DNA from: Paracoccaceae bacterium
Lineage (GTDB): Bacteria > Pseudomonadota > Alphaproteobacteria > Rhodobacterales > Rhodobacteraceae
NCBI GenBank assembly: GCA_023254015.1
Contig: JALQYS010000443.1
Coordinates: forward strand, 1 to 16,253
Length of the DNA stretch: 16,253 nt
Reading direction: 5' to 3'
Part shown: positions 1-7,831 of the stretch, piece after piece
Position numbering within the stretch: the first letter of the stretch is position 1
Layout: each line of letters begins with the position of its first letter
Notes under the pieces: generated by a model
Database searches by the model: none
Told to the model about the DNA's origin: nothing
Seen by the model: only the letters and a program-made list of their open reading frames with translations
Translations under genes and position numbers: made by a program

Positions 1-40
1 CGGCTTGTCTGCGGTTGAGATGGGAAAAGGAAGCTGCCCG

Positions 41-331
41 ATGCGCCGTTTCGCCTTGCTGTTGCCGCTTGCCTTCGCCGCCTGCGTGGAGGGCGAGGCG
101 CCCGCGGATGACACGGGCGCAATGCCGCCCACCCTGCCCGCGGGCACCTGCGGCGCGCCTGATCTGCAATATCTGGTCGGACAGCCAGAGACGGTGCTGC
201 AGACCATGAAATTCGCGGGGCCCGTGCGGATCATCCAGCCCGGCATGGCCGTGACGATGGATTACAGCGAGAACCGGCTGAACATCGAGATCGACAGATC
301 CGGCCGAATTGACCGTGTCACTTGCGGCTAG
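41..331 (+). CDS. Peptidase inhibitor I78-family lipoprotein
   Basis: A 96-residue secreted protein. The N-terminus is a short signal sequence (MRRFALLLPL) ending in a lipobox-like FAAC with the acylated Cys at 15, so it is probably membrane-anchored in the periplasm. A low-complexity linker (about 18-35) follows, then a small compact domain (37-96) with the I78 pattern: Cys37, VGQPE, an RIIQPG turn, VTMDY, NRLNIEID and a terminal VTCG. Cys37 and Cys95 could form the disulfide seen in this family. Members are small inhibitors of serine proteases by homology, but a cellular target cannot be read from the sequence. The ATG at 41 is chosen over an in-frame ATG at 5 because it begins directly with the signal peptide and has AAGGAAG upstream (about 26-32). 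It ends 51 nt from the convergent cytochrome gene. Confidence 0.8.
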   Translation: MRRFALLLPLAFAACVEGEAPADDTGAMPPTLPAGTCGAPDLQYLVGQPETVLQTMKFAGPVRIIQPGMAVTMDYSENRLNIEIDRSGRIDRVTCG

Positions 332-382
332 AACAGGAAATCCCCCGCCATTCTGCAAGGGCTTTCGTCACGCTGGCAGGCC

Positions 383-826
383 CTACTTCTTGATCCGGTA
401 ATCGCTGTGGCAGGCCTTGCAGGCCCCGCCGATGCCGCCCATCCCTGCCCCGATCGACGCGGCCGAGGCCACATCCAGCGCCGCTGCGGCATCGCCCAGC
501 GCCTTGCCCTTGGCCAGAAAGTCATCCCAGTTCGTCCAGACTTCGGGCTTGGCCTCGGAAGCGGGATCTTTGGCGTTGTTGGTGAACCTGGCCCCGATCT
601 CGCCGGCAGAGGCGATCAGCGTCTGCCTTGCGGCTTCGGCGGCTGCGGCGTCATGTGCCACCTCGCCCGAGGCCATGCCGCCCAGGGTCTTGGCCGCCCC
701 GCCCATCGCCTTCATCAGCTCTTTCCGGGCGATCACATCGGGATTCGTCGCCGCGATTTCGTCGGCATGAACCGCCCCGGTGGTCAAAACGGCAGCAACA
801 ATCAGGATTTTCGCAAAGGCTTTCAT
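383..826 (-). CDS. Periplasmic cytochrome c'/c556-type protein
   Basis: A 147-residue c-type cytochrome. Residues 1-21 form a Sec signal peptide with a likely cleavage AVHA|DEI. The mature part is alanine-rich and predicted all-helical, as in the four-helix cytochrome c'/c556 fold. The single haem site CKACH lies at 136-140, eight residues from the C-terminus, which is typical of this family. Met38 or Met41 in the first helix (ARKELMKAMGG) could be the sixth ligand. If so the protein is c556-like and low-spin; a five-coordinate c' protein would lack this ligand, and the sequence alone does not decide. Family roles are periplasmic electron transfer or NO binding. A GGAGAG ribosome site sits just upstream of the ATG. 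It lies 105 nt downstream of the transglycosylase gene on the same strand, and I found no clear promoter in that gap. Confidence 0.85.
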   Translation of the reverse strand: MKAFAKILIVAAVLTTGAVHADEIAATNPDVIARKELMKAMGGAAKTLGGMASGEVAHDAAAAEAARQTLIASAGEIGARFTNNAKDPASEAKPEVWTNWDDFLAKGKALGDAAAALDVASAASIGAGMGGIGGACKACHSDYRIKK

Positions 827-931
827 CTGGCTCTCCGTTGGCTGGAACAGAACAAAACTGCCCCAAGCCTAACGGAAATCACGCCCCGGCCGATACAGAC
901 TTTGGTCTGAAAGACGCGCCCTCGCAGAGGT

Positions 932-2194
932 TTATTCCAGCGCCGACAGCACCGTCAGGCTGGGAAAACCATCGGGCACCATGCCGCGCGCCTTTTGAAA
1001 GCTCTTGATGGCGGCGATGGTCTTGGGCCCCATCTTTGCATCGATCCCGCCTGTATCAAAGCCCGCCGCGGTCAACCGCCGTTGCAGGGCAACCCTTTCG
1101 TCAAAGGACAGCGCCCGTTCCTCGCGCGGCCATGGCGCAAGAATCGGCCCCCTGCCCCTCAGCTGATCAGCCAAATGGCCCACGGCAATCACATAGGCGT
1201 CGGCGGTGTTGTAACTTTCGATGACATGGAAATTCTGGAAGATGAGAAAGGCCGCGCCCCTGTGCCCGCCCGGCAGCAGCACCGAGGCAAGGCCATGGTC
1301 CGGCAGATCGCCGCCGCCGGTCAGCCGGACGCCCATCGCCTGCCAGTCGGCCACGGGTTTTCTGACCCGCTCGGTCGTCAGATCGTAATCGAAGCCGGGC
1401 GGAAGGGTAACCTCGCCCCCCCAGGGCGCCCCTTTCACCCAACCCTTTCCCGCCAGATAGGCCGCGGTCGAGGCCAGCGCATCGGTCGGATCATCCCCCC
1501 AGATGTCGCGCTTGCCGTCGCCGGTGAAATCCACGGCATAGGCGTGCCAGCTTGAAGGCATGAACTGGGTGTGCCCCATTGCCCCCGCCCAAGAGCCTCG
1601 CAGGCCTTGGGCCGCAACATCCCCCGACTGCAGGATCTTCAGCGCCGCAATCAGCTCACCCTCGAAAAACGCGCCGCGCCGCCCGTCATAGGCCAAAGTC
1701 GCCAGCGCATGCAGCGTCGGCAGATCGCCCCGCACTGCGCCATAGGCACTTTCCAGCCCCCAGATCGCCGCGACAATCTCGGCATCGACGCCATAGCTCG
1801 CCTCGATCCGCCGCAGCACCTCGGCATGGGCAGTCAGCGCCTTTTGCCCATGTGCAATGCGGTCATCCGAAACCGCCTTATCGAGATAATCCCAGATGGT
1901 CTTGGTGAACTCATTCTGGTGACGATCTTTCCGCACGACATCCGGCAGGTATTCTGCCCCGTTCAGCGCATCGAGCGTGGCCGAAGAGATTCCCGCCGCC
2001 AGCGCCCGATCACGGAAGGCCACCAGCCACTTGTCCAGCCCCTGCTGGGTGCCTGTTCCCTCGGTCAACCTCGCCTCCCCGATGGTCTCGTTCATGGCAG
2101 CTTCGGTCTCTTGCGGCCCTGTCTGGCCGGGGAGGGCAAGCGCAAGCCACAGCCCCAGCGCCGCGCCCATCCGGATCACCGAACGGCTGCTCAC
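932..2194 (-). CDS. Lytic murein transglycosylase, MltB family, with peptidoglycan-binding domain
   Basis: A 420-residue periplasmic enzyme that would cleave the MurNAc-GlcNAc bond of peptidoglycan to give 1,6-anhydroMurNAc ends. An N-terminal signal peptide (about 1-25) is followed by the SLT_2/MltB catalytic domain (about 45-345). The catalytic Glu is probably E148 in WGLESAYG. Family motifs SWAGAMGHTQFMPSSW (201-216), an aspartate-rich FTGDGKRDIW loop (223-232) and ASTAAYLAGKGW follow. The last 60 residues (about 360-420) are a PG_binding_1 domain. No lipobox is seen, so it is likely soluble, unlike E. coli MltB. The start is a GTG at 2194, 3 nt after the RNase R stop. An ATG at 2170 is an alternative, but it would remove the basic n-region of the signal peptide. 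The spacing implies co-transcription with, and perhaps coupling to, rnr. Confidence 0.88.
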   Translation of the reverse strand: MSSRSVIRMGAALGLWLALALPGQTGPQETEAAMNETIGEARLTEGTGTQQGLDKWLVAFRDRALAAGISSATLDALNGAEYLPDVVRKDRHQNEFTKTIWDYLDKAVSDDRIAHGQKALTAHAEVLRRIEASYGVDAEIVAAIWGLESAYGAVRGDLPTLHALATLAYDGRRGAFFEGELIAALKILQSGDVAAQGLRGSWAGAMGHTQFMPSSWHAYAVDFTGDGKRDIWGDDPTDALASTAAYLAGKGWVKGAPWGGEVTLPPGFDYDLTTERVRKPVADWQAMGVRLTGGGDLPDHGLASVLLPGGHRGAAFLIFQNFHVIESYNTADAYVIAVGHLADQLRGRGPILAPWPREERALSFDERVALQRRLTAAGFDTGGIDAKMGPKTIAAIKSFQKARGMVPDGFPSLTVLSALE

Positions 2195-2197
2195 CCG

Positions 2198-4453
2198 TCA
2201 ACCCCGCCGCTTGCGGATCACCTTCCGCGCCAGCTTGGCATCGCGCGCCTTGGTCGCCCCCGGCTTGCGCGGGGCATAGCGCCCGCCTTTGCGGCCCCGT
2301 CCGCCGGCGGTAACGGCAGCCCCTTCGATTTCCAGAAGCTCCAGCACCAGCCCACCCGTGACCGGAATCGCCTCGGACAGTTTCACCACCACGCGCTGAC
2401 CGATGCCGATGGTCAGGCCGGTATCGGCCCCCATCAGGGTCTGGCTGGCCTCGTCATAATGGAAGAACTCGCGCCCCACCGCCCGGATCGGAATCAACCC
2501 GTCCGCCCCGGTTTCATCCAGCCGCACGAACAGCCCGAACCGCTGCACCCCCGAAATCCGCCCGGTAAAGCTGCTGCCCACCCGGTCGGCCAGATAGGCG
2601 GCCAGATAACGATCGGTCGTATCGCGCTCTGCCGCCATGCTGCGGCGTTCGCAATCGGAAATCAGCTTGCCCGTCTCGTCCAGGTTCTCGATGTCCCAGG
2701 CCGACAGCCCATCCTTGCCCCAACCATGCCCCGAGATCAGAGCGCGATGCACGATCAGGTCGGAATAGCGCCGGATCGGGCTGGTGAAATGGGCATAGTT
2801 GCGCAGGGCCAACCCGAAATGGCCAAAGTTTTCAGGGTTGTAATAGGCCTGCGTCATGCTGCGCAGCGTGGACAGGTTGATAAGCTCGTCAAACTCGGTC
2901 CCCTCGGCCTGCTGCAGCAACCGGTTCAGATGCGCCGTTTTCAGCACCTGCCCCTTGGCCAGCACCAGACCCGAGGCCTCGGCCACTTCGCGCAGCGCCT
3001 CGAGCTTCAATGGCGAAGGCTCCTCATGCACCCGGAACAGAAGCGGGCGTTTCAGCCGGATCAACTCTTCGGCCGCCGCCACGTTGGCCAGGATCATGAA
3101 TTCTTCGATCAGCTTGTGCGCGTCAAAGCGTTCGTAATAGGCAACCGAGGTCACCTTGCCCGCCTCGTCAATCACGATCTTGCGTTCGGGCAGATCAAGG
3201 TCCAGCGGCTGGCGCGCGGCGCGGGCCTGTTTCAGCGCCTCATAGGCGGCGTAAAGCGGTTTCAGCACCGGCTCCAGCAAGGGGGCGGTCTTGTCGTCGG
3301 GCTGGCCGTCGATCGCCGCCTGCATCTGCGCATAGTGCAAAGATCCGGCAGAACGCATCAGCCCGCGCACAAAGCGATGGGAAATCTTGTTGCCATGGGC
3401 ATCGATCCGCATCCGCACCGCCAGACAGGCGCGGTCGACATGTTCGTGCAAACTGCACAGATCGCCCGACAGGATATCGGGCAGCATCGGCACCACCCGG
3501 TCGGGGAAATAGGTGGAATTGCCGCGCCGCCGCGCCTCGCGGTCAAGGGCGCTGCCGGGGGTGACGTAATGGGCCACATCGGCGATGGCGACCCAGATGA
3601 TGAAGCCGCCCGCATTGCCTGCCTCGCGGTCAATCTCTGCCAGAACGGCATCATCGCGGTCGCGGGCATCGACGGGATCGATGGTCACAAGCGGCAGATC
3701 GCGCAGATCCTCGCGCCCGGTCAGCCCCACCGGCCCGGCGCGGTCGGCCTCGGCGATGACGGCATCAGGAAACTGGTCGGGGATGCCGTGCTGGTGAATG
3801 GCAATCAGACTGACCGCCCGCGCGCCCGAAGGATCGCCCAGCCGTGCCAGAATGCGCGCTTGCGGCAGGCCAAGGCGGCGGTTGCCCACGGCCTCGCCTT
3901 CCACAAACTCACCGTCGCGCGCACCGTTCGTGGCATCGCGCGCCACGCGCCATTCCTTGTCCTGCCCCTTGTCGATGGGCACGATCCGGCCACCCTCATG
4001 GCTGGCGCGAAAAATGCCCAGAACCTTCAGAGGGTTGGCCCCAAGACGCCGGATCAGCCGCGCCTCATAGCGATGATCGGCGGCGGTGACAGCCGTCAAC
4101 CGGGCCAGAATCCGGTCGCCCCCGCCCATGGCCGGATCGCCCTTTTGCGGCACGACCAGCACGCGGATCGAACTGTCCACCCCCTCTTCCAGCGGCACGG
4201 CAAAGAGGTCGCCCCCCTTGTCGGGCGACAGCACCTGCAAGACAGCAACGGGCGGCATCGCCCCCGGCTCGCGAAAGCGTCGGGCCGATTTCTGCAGATC
4301 GCCTTCCTCTTCCATCTCTTTCAGCATGCGCTTGAGGTCGATCTTGGCATCGCCCTTGATGCCAAAAGCCTTGGCAATGTCGCGCTTGGCCGAGAGGGCC
4401 GGATTTTCGGCGATCCACTGACGGATCTGGTCTTTGGTGGGAAGCGGGTTCAT
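2198..4453 (-). CDS. rnr: Ribonuclease R (3'-5' exoribonuclease)
   Basis: A 751-residue processive RNase II/R-family exoribonuclease that degrades structured RNA in the cytoplasm. Domains in order: N-terminal winged-helix region (about 5-60), cold-shock-like OB domains (about 65-230), RNB catalytic domain (about 252-575), S1 domain (about 626-708) and a basic tail (715-751) rich in Arg and Lys, as in RNase R rather than RNase II. The Mg-binding set is seen in TIDPVDARDRDDAV, giving D259, D265, D267 and D268 with the family spacing. Other signatures are YFPDRVVPMLPDILSGDLCS, LFRVHEEPSP (472-481) and NYAHFTSPIRRYSDL (552-566). The ATG at 4453 begins directly at the HTH domain. The gene is followed after 3 nt by the transglycosylase gene and preceded at 83 nt by the GNAT gene on the same strand. 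Confidence 0.97.
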   Translation of the reverse strand: MNPLPTKDQIRQWIAENPALSAKRDIAKAFGIKGDAKIDLKRMLKEMEEEGDLQKSARRFREPGAMPPVAVLQVLSPDKGGDLFAVPLEEGVDSSIRVLVVPQKGDPAMGGGDRILARLTAVTAADHRYEARLIRRLGANPLKVLGIFRASHEGGRIVPIDKGQDKEWRVARDATNGARDGEFVEGEAVGNRRLGLPQARILARLGDPSGARAVSLIAIHQHGIPDQFPDAVIAEADRAGPVGLTGREDLRDLPLVTIDPVDARDRDDAVLAEIDREAGNAGGFIIWVAIADVAHYVTPGSALDREARRRGNSTYFPDRVVPMLPDILSGDLCSLHEHVDRACLAVRMRIDAHGNKISHRFVRGLMRSAGSLHYAQMQAAIDGQPDDKTAPLLEPVLKPLYAAYEALKQARAARQPLDLDLPERKIVIDEAGKVTSVAYYERFDAHKLIEEFMILANVAAAEELIRLKRPLLFRVHEEPSPLKLEALREVAEASGLVLAKGQVLKTAHLNRLLQQAEGTEFDELINLSTLRSMTQAYYNPENFGHFGLALRNYAHFTSPIRRYSDLIVHRALISGHGWGKDGLSAWDIENLDETGKLISDCERRSMAAERDTTDRYLAAYLADRVGSSFTGRISGVQRFGLFVRLDETGADGLIPIRAVGREFFHYDEASQTLMGADTGLTIGIGQRVVVKLSEAIPVTGGLVLELLEIEGAAVTAGGRGRKGGRYAPRKPGATKARDAKLARKVIRKRRG

Positions 4454-4536
4454 GCCCTCTGTCTAACACGGCAAAAGGCCCAAGACCACCTTCTGCCCTT
4501 TCCCAGTTGTGCAAATATCCGACGGCCGGATCGGCT

Positions 4537-4956
4537 TCAAAGCGTAAGGACCATCTCACGGTGGGGAATGCCGGCCTCGTCGAACTCCGGGCCGATGGCG
4601 GTGAAGCCGAGGCGTTCGTAAAACCCCAATGCGTGGGTTTGCGCGCCAAGTTTCACCTTTGTCACCCCCGGAACCGACCGAAACCTGTCAACCGCCGCCT
4701 GCATCAGACGCGCGCCCGCCCCGGTGCCGCGCACCTCGGGCAAGACGCAGACGCGGCCAATCTTGCCGATGTCGCCCATGACCAGAAGCCGGGCCGAGCC
4801 CACGGGCTTTCCGGCCAGACTGGCCATGAGGTGGATGGCCTCGTCGTCCTTGTCATCCACCTCGACGGCCTCGGAGACACCCTGCTCTTCGATGAACACC
4901 TTGCGCCGCAGGGCGCGGCAGGTGGCGATGTCGCGGGTTTCGGCGATCGAGATCAT
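4537..4956 (-). CDS. GNAT-family N-acetyltransferase
   Basis: A 139-residue single-domain GCN5-related acetyltransferase. The acetyl-CoA pyrophosphate loop is seen as LPEVRGTGAG (72-81, R-G-x-G-x-G) at the start of helix 3. The C-terminal GFYERLGF (111-118) is the motif-B signature. An N-terminal RRKVFIEEQGV resembles the ElaA/YjcF-like subgroup. The acceptor substrate cannot be inferred. Its ATG overlaps the dapE stop as ATGA (4953-4956), so translation is almost certainly coupled to dapE. No strong ribosome site precedes it, which fits coupling. A link to amine chemistry of the diaminopimelate pathway is possible but only a guess from position. Confidence 0.88.
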   Translation of the reverse strand: MISIAETRDIATCRALRRKVFIEEQGVSEAVEVDDKDDEAIHLMASLAGKPVGSARLLVMGDIGKIGRVCVLPEVRGTGAGARLMQAAVDRFRSVPGVTKVKLGAQTHALGFYERLGFTAIGPEFDEAGIPHREMVLTL

Positions 4957-6113
4957 GCGAAATAGTCTTTCAGGATGCGGCCGTAGATCGCCTTCAACTG
5001 ATGGATCTGCGCCAGTTCAACCCGTTCGTCCACCTGATGCATGGTCTTTCCGACCAGCCCGAATTCGACCACAGGGCAATGGTTCTTGACGAAGCGTGCA
5101 TCTGATGTGCCGCCCGAGGTCGAATATTCCGGCACGCGCCCCGTCTCGGCCTTGACCGCGCCCGCCACCAGCGCCGAGAAATCGCCGGGCGGCGTGAGGA
5201 AGCTTTCGCCAGAAATCGAGATGCGGCAGGCGATTTCCACCCCGGTTTCGGCCTGAACCGCCGCCGCATGGCCGCGCAGCCAGTCCGACAGGCTGGCGCC
5301 GGAATGCAGATCGTTGAAACGGATGTTGACGGTGGCGGCCCCTTTGGCCGGGATCACGTTGGTTGCCGGATTGCCGCAATCGATGGTGGTAATCGCCAGC
5401 GTCGAGGGGTCGAAATGATCCGTGCCCTGATCCAGCGGTTTTTCTTCCAACCGCGCCAAAAGCGTGACCAGCGCGCTCATCGGGTTCTTCGCCCGGTGGG
5501 GATAGGCCGAGTGCCCCTGCACCCCCTGCGCCGTGAACCAGCAGGTCATGCTGCCCCGGCGACCGATCTTCATCATCTCGCCCATCTCGTTCGGGCAGGT
5601 CGGCTCGCCCACCAGGCAATGGGTCATCCGTTCGCCGTTCGTGGCCATCCAGTCAAGCAGGGCCACCGTGCCGTCTTCGGCCACATCTTCCTCGTCGCCG
5701 GTTATCGCCAGAATCACCGCGCCGTCCGGCGGGGTCTGGCGCACGAAATCCACCGCGGCCGCGGCAAAGGCCGCCACGCCCGATTTCATGTCGGTGGCCC
5801 CGCGGCCATACATCCAGCCATCCACCACCTCGGCGCCGAAGGGGTCATGCGTCCAGGCGGCAAGGTCGCCCACGGGCACCACGTCGGTATGGCCGTTGAA
5901 GCCGAAGCTCTTGTTCGCCCCCTTGGTGCCCCAGCGGGCGTAAAGGTTGGCGATACCACCCCGGTCAACCCGGTGGCATTCGAAACCCGCGCCTTCCAGC
6001 AGGTCCTGCAACAGGACCAGCGCCCCTCCCTCGGCCGGGGTGACCGAGTTGCAGCGGATCAGCGCGGCTGTCAGATCTGCGGGATCAATGGGAAGGTGCG
6101 ATGTCGCGGTCAT
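4953..6113 (-). CDS. dapE: Succinyl-diaminopimelate desuccinylase
   Basis: A 386-residue M20-family di-zinc hydrolase that converts N-succinyl-LL-2,6-diaminopimelate to LL-diaminopimelate and succinate in the lysine/peptidoglycan precursor pathway. Key residues are all present: zinc ligand H75 in GHTDVVP, bridging D108 in GRGATDMKSG, catalytic E141 and ligand E142 in ITGDEE, ligand E170 in VGEP, and H359 in GKTMHQ near the C-terminus. The dimerisation insert (about 185-300) contains the typical GVQGHSAYPHRAKNP. The start is set at the ATG at 6113 because it gives the normal family length and is preceded by AGGGG. The frame remains open for another 135 codons upstream, but that stretch has no homologous look and crosses the divergent gene. 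It is coupled to the GNAT gene downstream. Confidence 0.96.
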   Translation of the reverse strand: MTATSHLPIDPADLTAALIRCNSVTPAEGGALVLLQDLLEGAGFECHRVDRGGIANLYARWGTKGANKSFGFNGHTDVVPVGDLAAWTHDPFGAEVVDGWMYGRGATDMKSGVAAFAAAAVDFVRQTPPDGAVILAITGDEEDVAEDGTVALLDWMATNGERMTHCLVGEPTCPNEMGEMMKIGRRGSMTCWFTAQGVQGHSAYPHRAKNPMSALVTLLARLEEKPLDQGTDHFDPSTLAITTIDCGNPATNVIPAKGAATVNIRFNDLHSGASLSDWLRGHAAAVQAETGVEIACRISISGESFLTPPGDFSALVAGAVKAETGRVPEYSTSGGTSDARFVKNHCPVVEFGLVGKTMHQVDERVELAQIHQLKAIYGRILKDYFA

Positions 6114-6414
6114 GCTGGGGCCCCTGCGTGCGTTCCTGTTCCCGATTAGCCCGGCTGCGACCGCCACGCAACACAGGCCGCATTGCAGCTTGTTGCTCTT
6201 GCGCAACCAGAGGGCGCAATGCACCAGGAAGGCACAATATCCGGTGACAGGATGACAGCGCGGGCCTAGTCTGCGGCAAAACAACAGCAAGGGTCGGCCT
6301 GCGGGACCGGCCCCATCTTGGGCAAAGCGGGCAATCAGAGCGGCATGCCATCCAGAGCAGCATCCGGCGGGGCAATTGCCCTGCGTCTCGCCCGATCCTG
6401 TGGCAGGGTCTGCC
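6114..6414. promoter_or_regulatory. Divergent intergenic region between dapE and the Hint-protein gene
   Basis: These 301 nt lie between two gene starts pointing away from each other, so both promoters should be here. I could not find a convincing -35/-10 pair on either strand; GATATTGTG near 6238 on the minus strand is the nearest -10-like element for dapE. The main structure seen is the imperfect hairpin at 6180-6222. The region is GC-rich with scattered GGCC palindromes and no credible small gene. It does not show the size or complexity expected of a lysine riboswitch. Confidence 0.45.
6180..6222 (-). other. Imperfect hairpin in the dapE upstream region
   Basis: Outer arms GCATTGC (6180-6186) and GCAATGC (6216-6222) are perfect inverted repeats. 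Inside them GTTGC (6192-6196) pairs with GCAAC (6203-6207), and the centre overlaps the 8-nt palindrome TTGCGCAA (6199-6206). Both stems are nested around nearly the same axis, about 65-110 nt upstream of the dapE start. It may be an mRNA leader structure or a protein-binding palindrome. There is no T-tract, so it is not a terminator. Confidence 0.35.
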
Positions 6415-7407
6415 ATGCCGGATGACTGGCTGATCCTGTCGGACCGGCCTACACCGCAAGCCGCGACGGCGGGGCTTGTTGAACGCGGGCTTTTCGTTGT
6501 GGAACTTGCCTTTCCCATCCTGGAAGCCGCCGTGCTTTTGGACCATCAGTCAACCGATGGCTGGAGCCGGACCTTCACCCTGTTCCATGATCCGGTTGCG
6601 GGTCTGGTGTTGATGCACCGTCAGGGGCAAAGGGTGGCCCGGCACGCGCTGCGGGGGCCCTTGCCGGTTCAGGGGGGGACGGCGCGACTGAGCCTGTCTT
6701 TCGATGCGCCCGCCCGCAGCTGGCAGATGCAGCTGGCCTTTCCGGCAAACCCCGATACGCCGGTGCTGACCGCCGCCGGCGCGGACCCCCTGCCCATCCG
6801 CAGCGATGATCTGACGGCCTTGTCACAGGCGGCACGGCGGCATCGGGCGGTGCTGTGGTTCGGGCTGACCCGCGGCAGCACCTTGCCCGCGCGCGCGCCT
6901 TGGATCGGGCAGCGCACCCCGATTGAAACCGCCCGCGGCCCGGTGATGGCCGGTCACCTGCGGCCCGGAGACCTGATTGCCACGGCCGATGGCGGGCTTT
7001 TGCCGCTTTTGCAGGCGCGGCGGCTGGACCTGCCCGCCTGCGGCTCTTTCGCCCCGGTGATCCTGCGAGCGCCCTATTTCGGCAGCACCAGCGACATTCT
7101 GGTTTCCGCCGATCAGAGGGTGGCCCTTTGCGGCCCCGAGGTGGAATACCTGTTCAGCGAGGACGAGGTGCTGGTCGAAGCCGGTGCGCTGGTTGATGGC
7201 AGGACCGCCCTTGCCGATCAGCGCCGGGCGGTGACCACGGGTCTAGCGCTTGACCTTGCGCATCCGGGCATTGTGCTGGCCGACGGTTGCCCGTTGATGA
7301 TCGCGCGGCAGGGCGAGGCACCGCCGCGCCGCGTCTTGCAACCCTTCGAGGCGCTGACCCTGATGGCGATGCTGGGCCGGGCAGGCGGCATCCGCCGCAG
7401 CGCCTGA
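6415..7407 (+). CDS. Hint-fold (Hint_2-like) protein, apparently without autocatalytic residues
   Basis: A 330-residue protein with two parts. Residues 1-150 are beta-rich and of unknown family; alternating hydrophobic strands suggest a concanavalin/LamG-like sandwich, which is inference. Residues 160-320 resemble the Hint_2 (hedgehog/intein) module common in Rhodobacterales: TPIETARGPVMAGHLRPGDLI (block start), TADGG, RAPYFG, DILVSADQRVAL, EYLFSEDEVLVEAGALVDG. The family nucleophile Cys expected just before TPI is absent (PWIGQRTPI, 162-170). The His usually found in the LVSxxHRV block is Gln234. Self-cleavage is therefore unlikely. No signal peptide is seen, and export, if any, would need another route. 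The ATG at 6415 is chosen over one at 6376; CAGGG lies upstream. It converges on the next gene with 3 nt between stops. Confidence 0.72.
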   Translation: MPDDWLILSDRPTPQAATAGLVERGLFVVELAFPILEAAVLLDHQSTDGWSRTFTLFHDPVAGLVLMHRQGQRVARHALRGPLPVQGGTARLSLSFDAPARSWQMQLAFPANPDTPVLTAAGADPLPIRSDDLTALSQAARRHRAVLWFGLTRGSTLPARAPWIGQRTPIETARGPVMAGHLRPGDLIATADGGLLPLLQARRLDLPACGSFAPVILRAPYFGSTSDILVSADQRVALCGPEVEYLFSEDEVLVEAGALVDGRTALADQRRAVTTGLALDLAHPGIVLADGCPLMIARQGEAPPRRVLQPFEALTLMAMLGRAGGIRRSA

Positions 7408-7410
7408 GCG

Positions 7411-7767
7411 TCAGTCGTAAAACGGCGTCATCTGCGCCACGATGACCGAGTTTTCGGCCAGGGCCCGCCCCATCAGCTTGCGCTCTTCGCCGTCAATCTC
7501 GTCGCCCGCCGCCTCGCGCTCTTCGATCGTGCCCAGGCCCTCGACCTCCAGCACGGCAAGATCGGCCTCTTTCAGGATGGCCACGGTTTCGCGCACCGCC
7601 TCGGCCTCATCAACACCGCTGGCATAGATCATCAGGCCCGCGCCGGTGGCCTTGTCGGGCAGGCCATCGCCTTCCTTGCGGCCCACCTGCACCAGAAGGG
7701 TGTAGACGCCTTGCGCGCGTTTGGCCTTGGCGGGTCTTGCCGGGTTTGTGTTCTGCGGATCTGTCAC
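7411..7767 (-). CDS. Small acidic protein of unknown function
   Basis: A 118-residue protein I do not recognise. After a short basic, proline-containing N-terminus (1-18) comes a probable alpha/beta core: strand QGVYTLLVQVG (19-29), strand GLMIYAS, helix DEAEAVRETVAILKEA (53-68), strand AVLEVEGLG, then an acidic helix EEREAAGDEIDGEERKLM and a final strand SVIVAQMTPFYD. The layout could be ferredoxin-like, but this is only pattern reading. The start is the GTG at 7767 because CAGGAG lies 9-14 nt upstream and the frame above it has no coding character. It sits 64 nt after the DUF535-like gene on the same strand and probably belongs to the dapD transcription unit. Confidence 0.7.
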   Translation of the reverse strand: MTDPQNTNPARPAKAKRAQGVYTLLVQVGRKEGDGLPDKATGAGLMIYASGVDEAEAVRETVAILKEADLAVLEVEGLGTIEEREAAGDEIDGEERKLMGRALAENSVIVAQMTPFYD

Positions 7768-7831
7768 GCCGAAGGCTCCTGTCTTGCTGCGTCGCTTGTA
7801 TCCGGTCCTGGGCCCCGGCGCCATCCCGGCG

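Noticed and set aside
887..914. CAGAC/GTCTG inverted repeat between the transglycosylase and cytochrome genes
   Set aside because: Short 5-bp arms with a 4-nt loop and no T-tract; it could be chance, so I do not call a terminator or operator.
4517..4531. Possible terminator after the GNAT gene (ATCCG/CGGAT stem)
   Set aside because: The stem is only 5 bp with a 5-nt loop and is followed by no proper T-run, so it is too weak to call.
1571..4621. A 1016-codon open frame on the plus strand opposite rnr and the transglycosylase gene
   Set aside because: It is antisense to two well-recognised genes, rich in Arg, Pro, Gln and His with no domain pattern. Long antisense frames are usual in GC-rich DNA with few stop codons.
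6114..6518. In-frame 135-codon N-terminal extension of dapE
   Set aside because: Its composition (Cys-, Arg-, Gly-rich) is unlike DapE, it overlaps the start of the divergent Hint gene, and the ATG at 6113 gives normal family length and a ribosome site.
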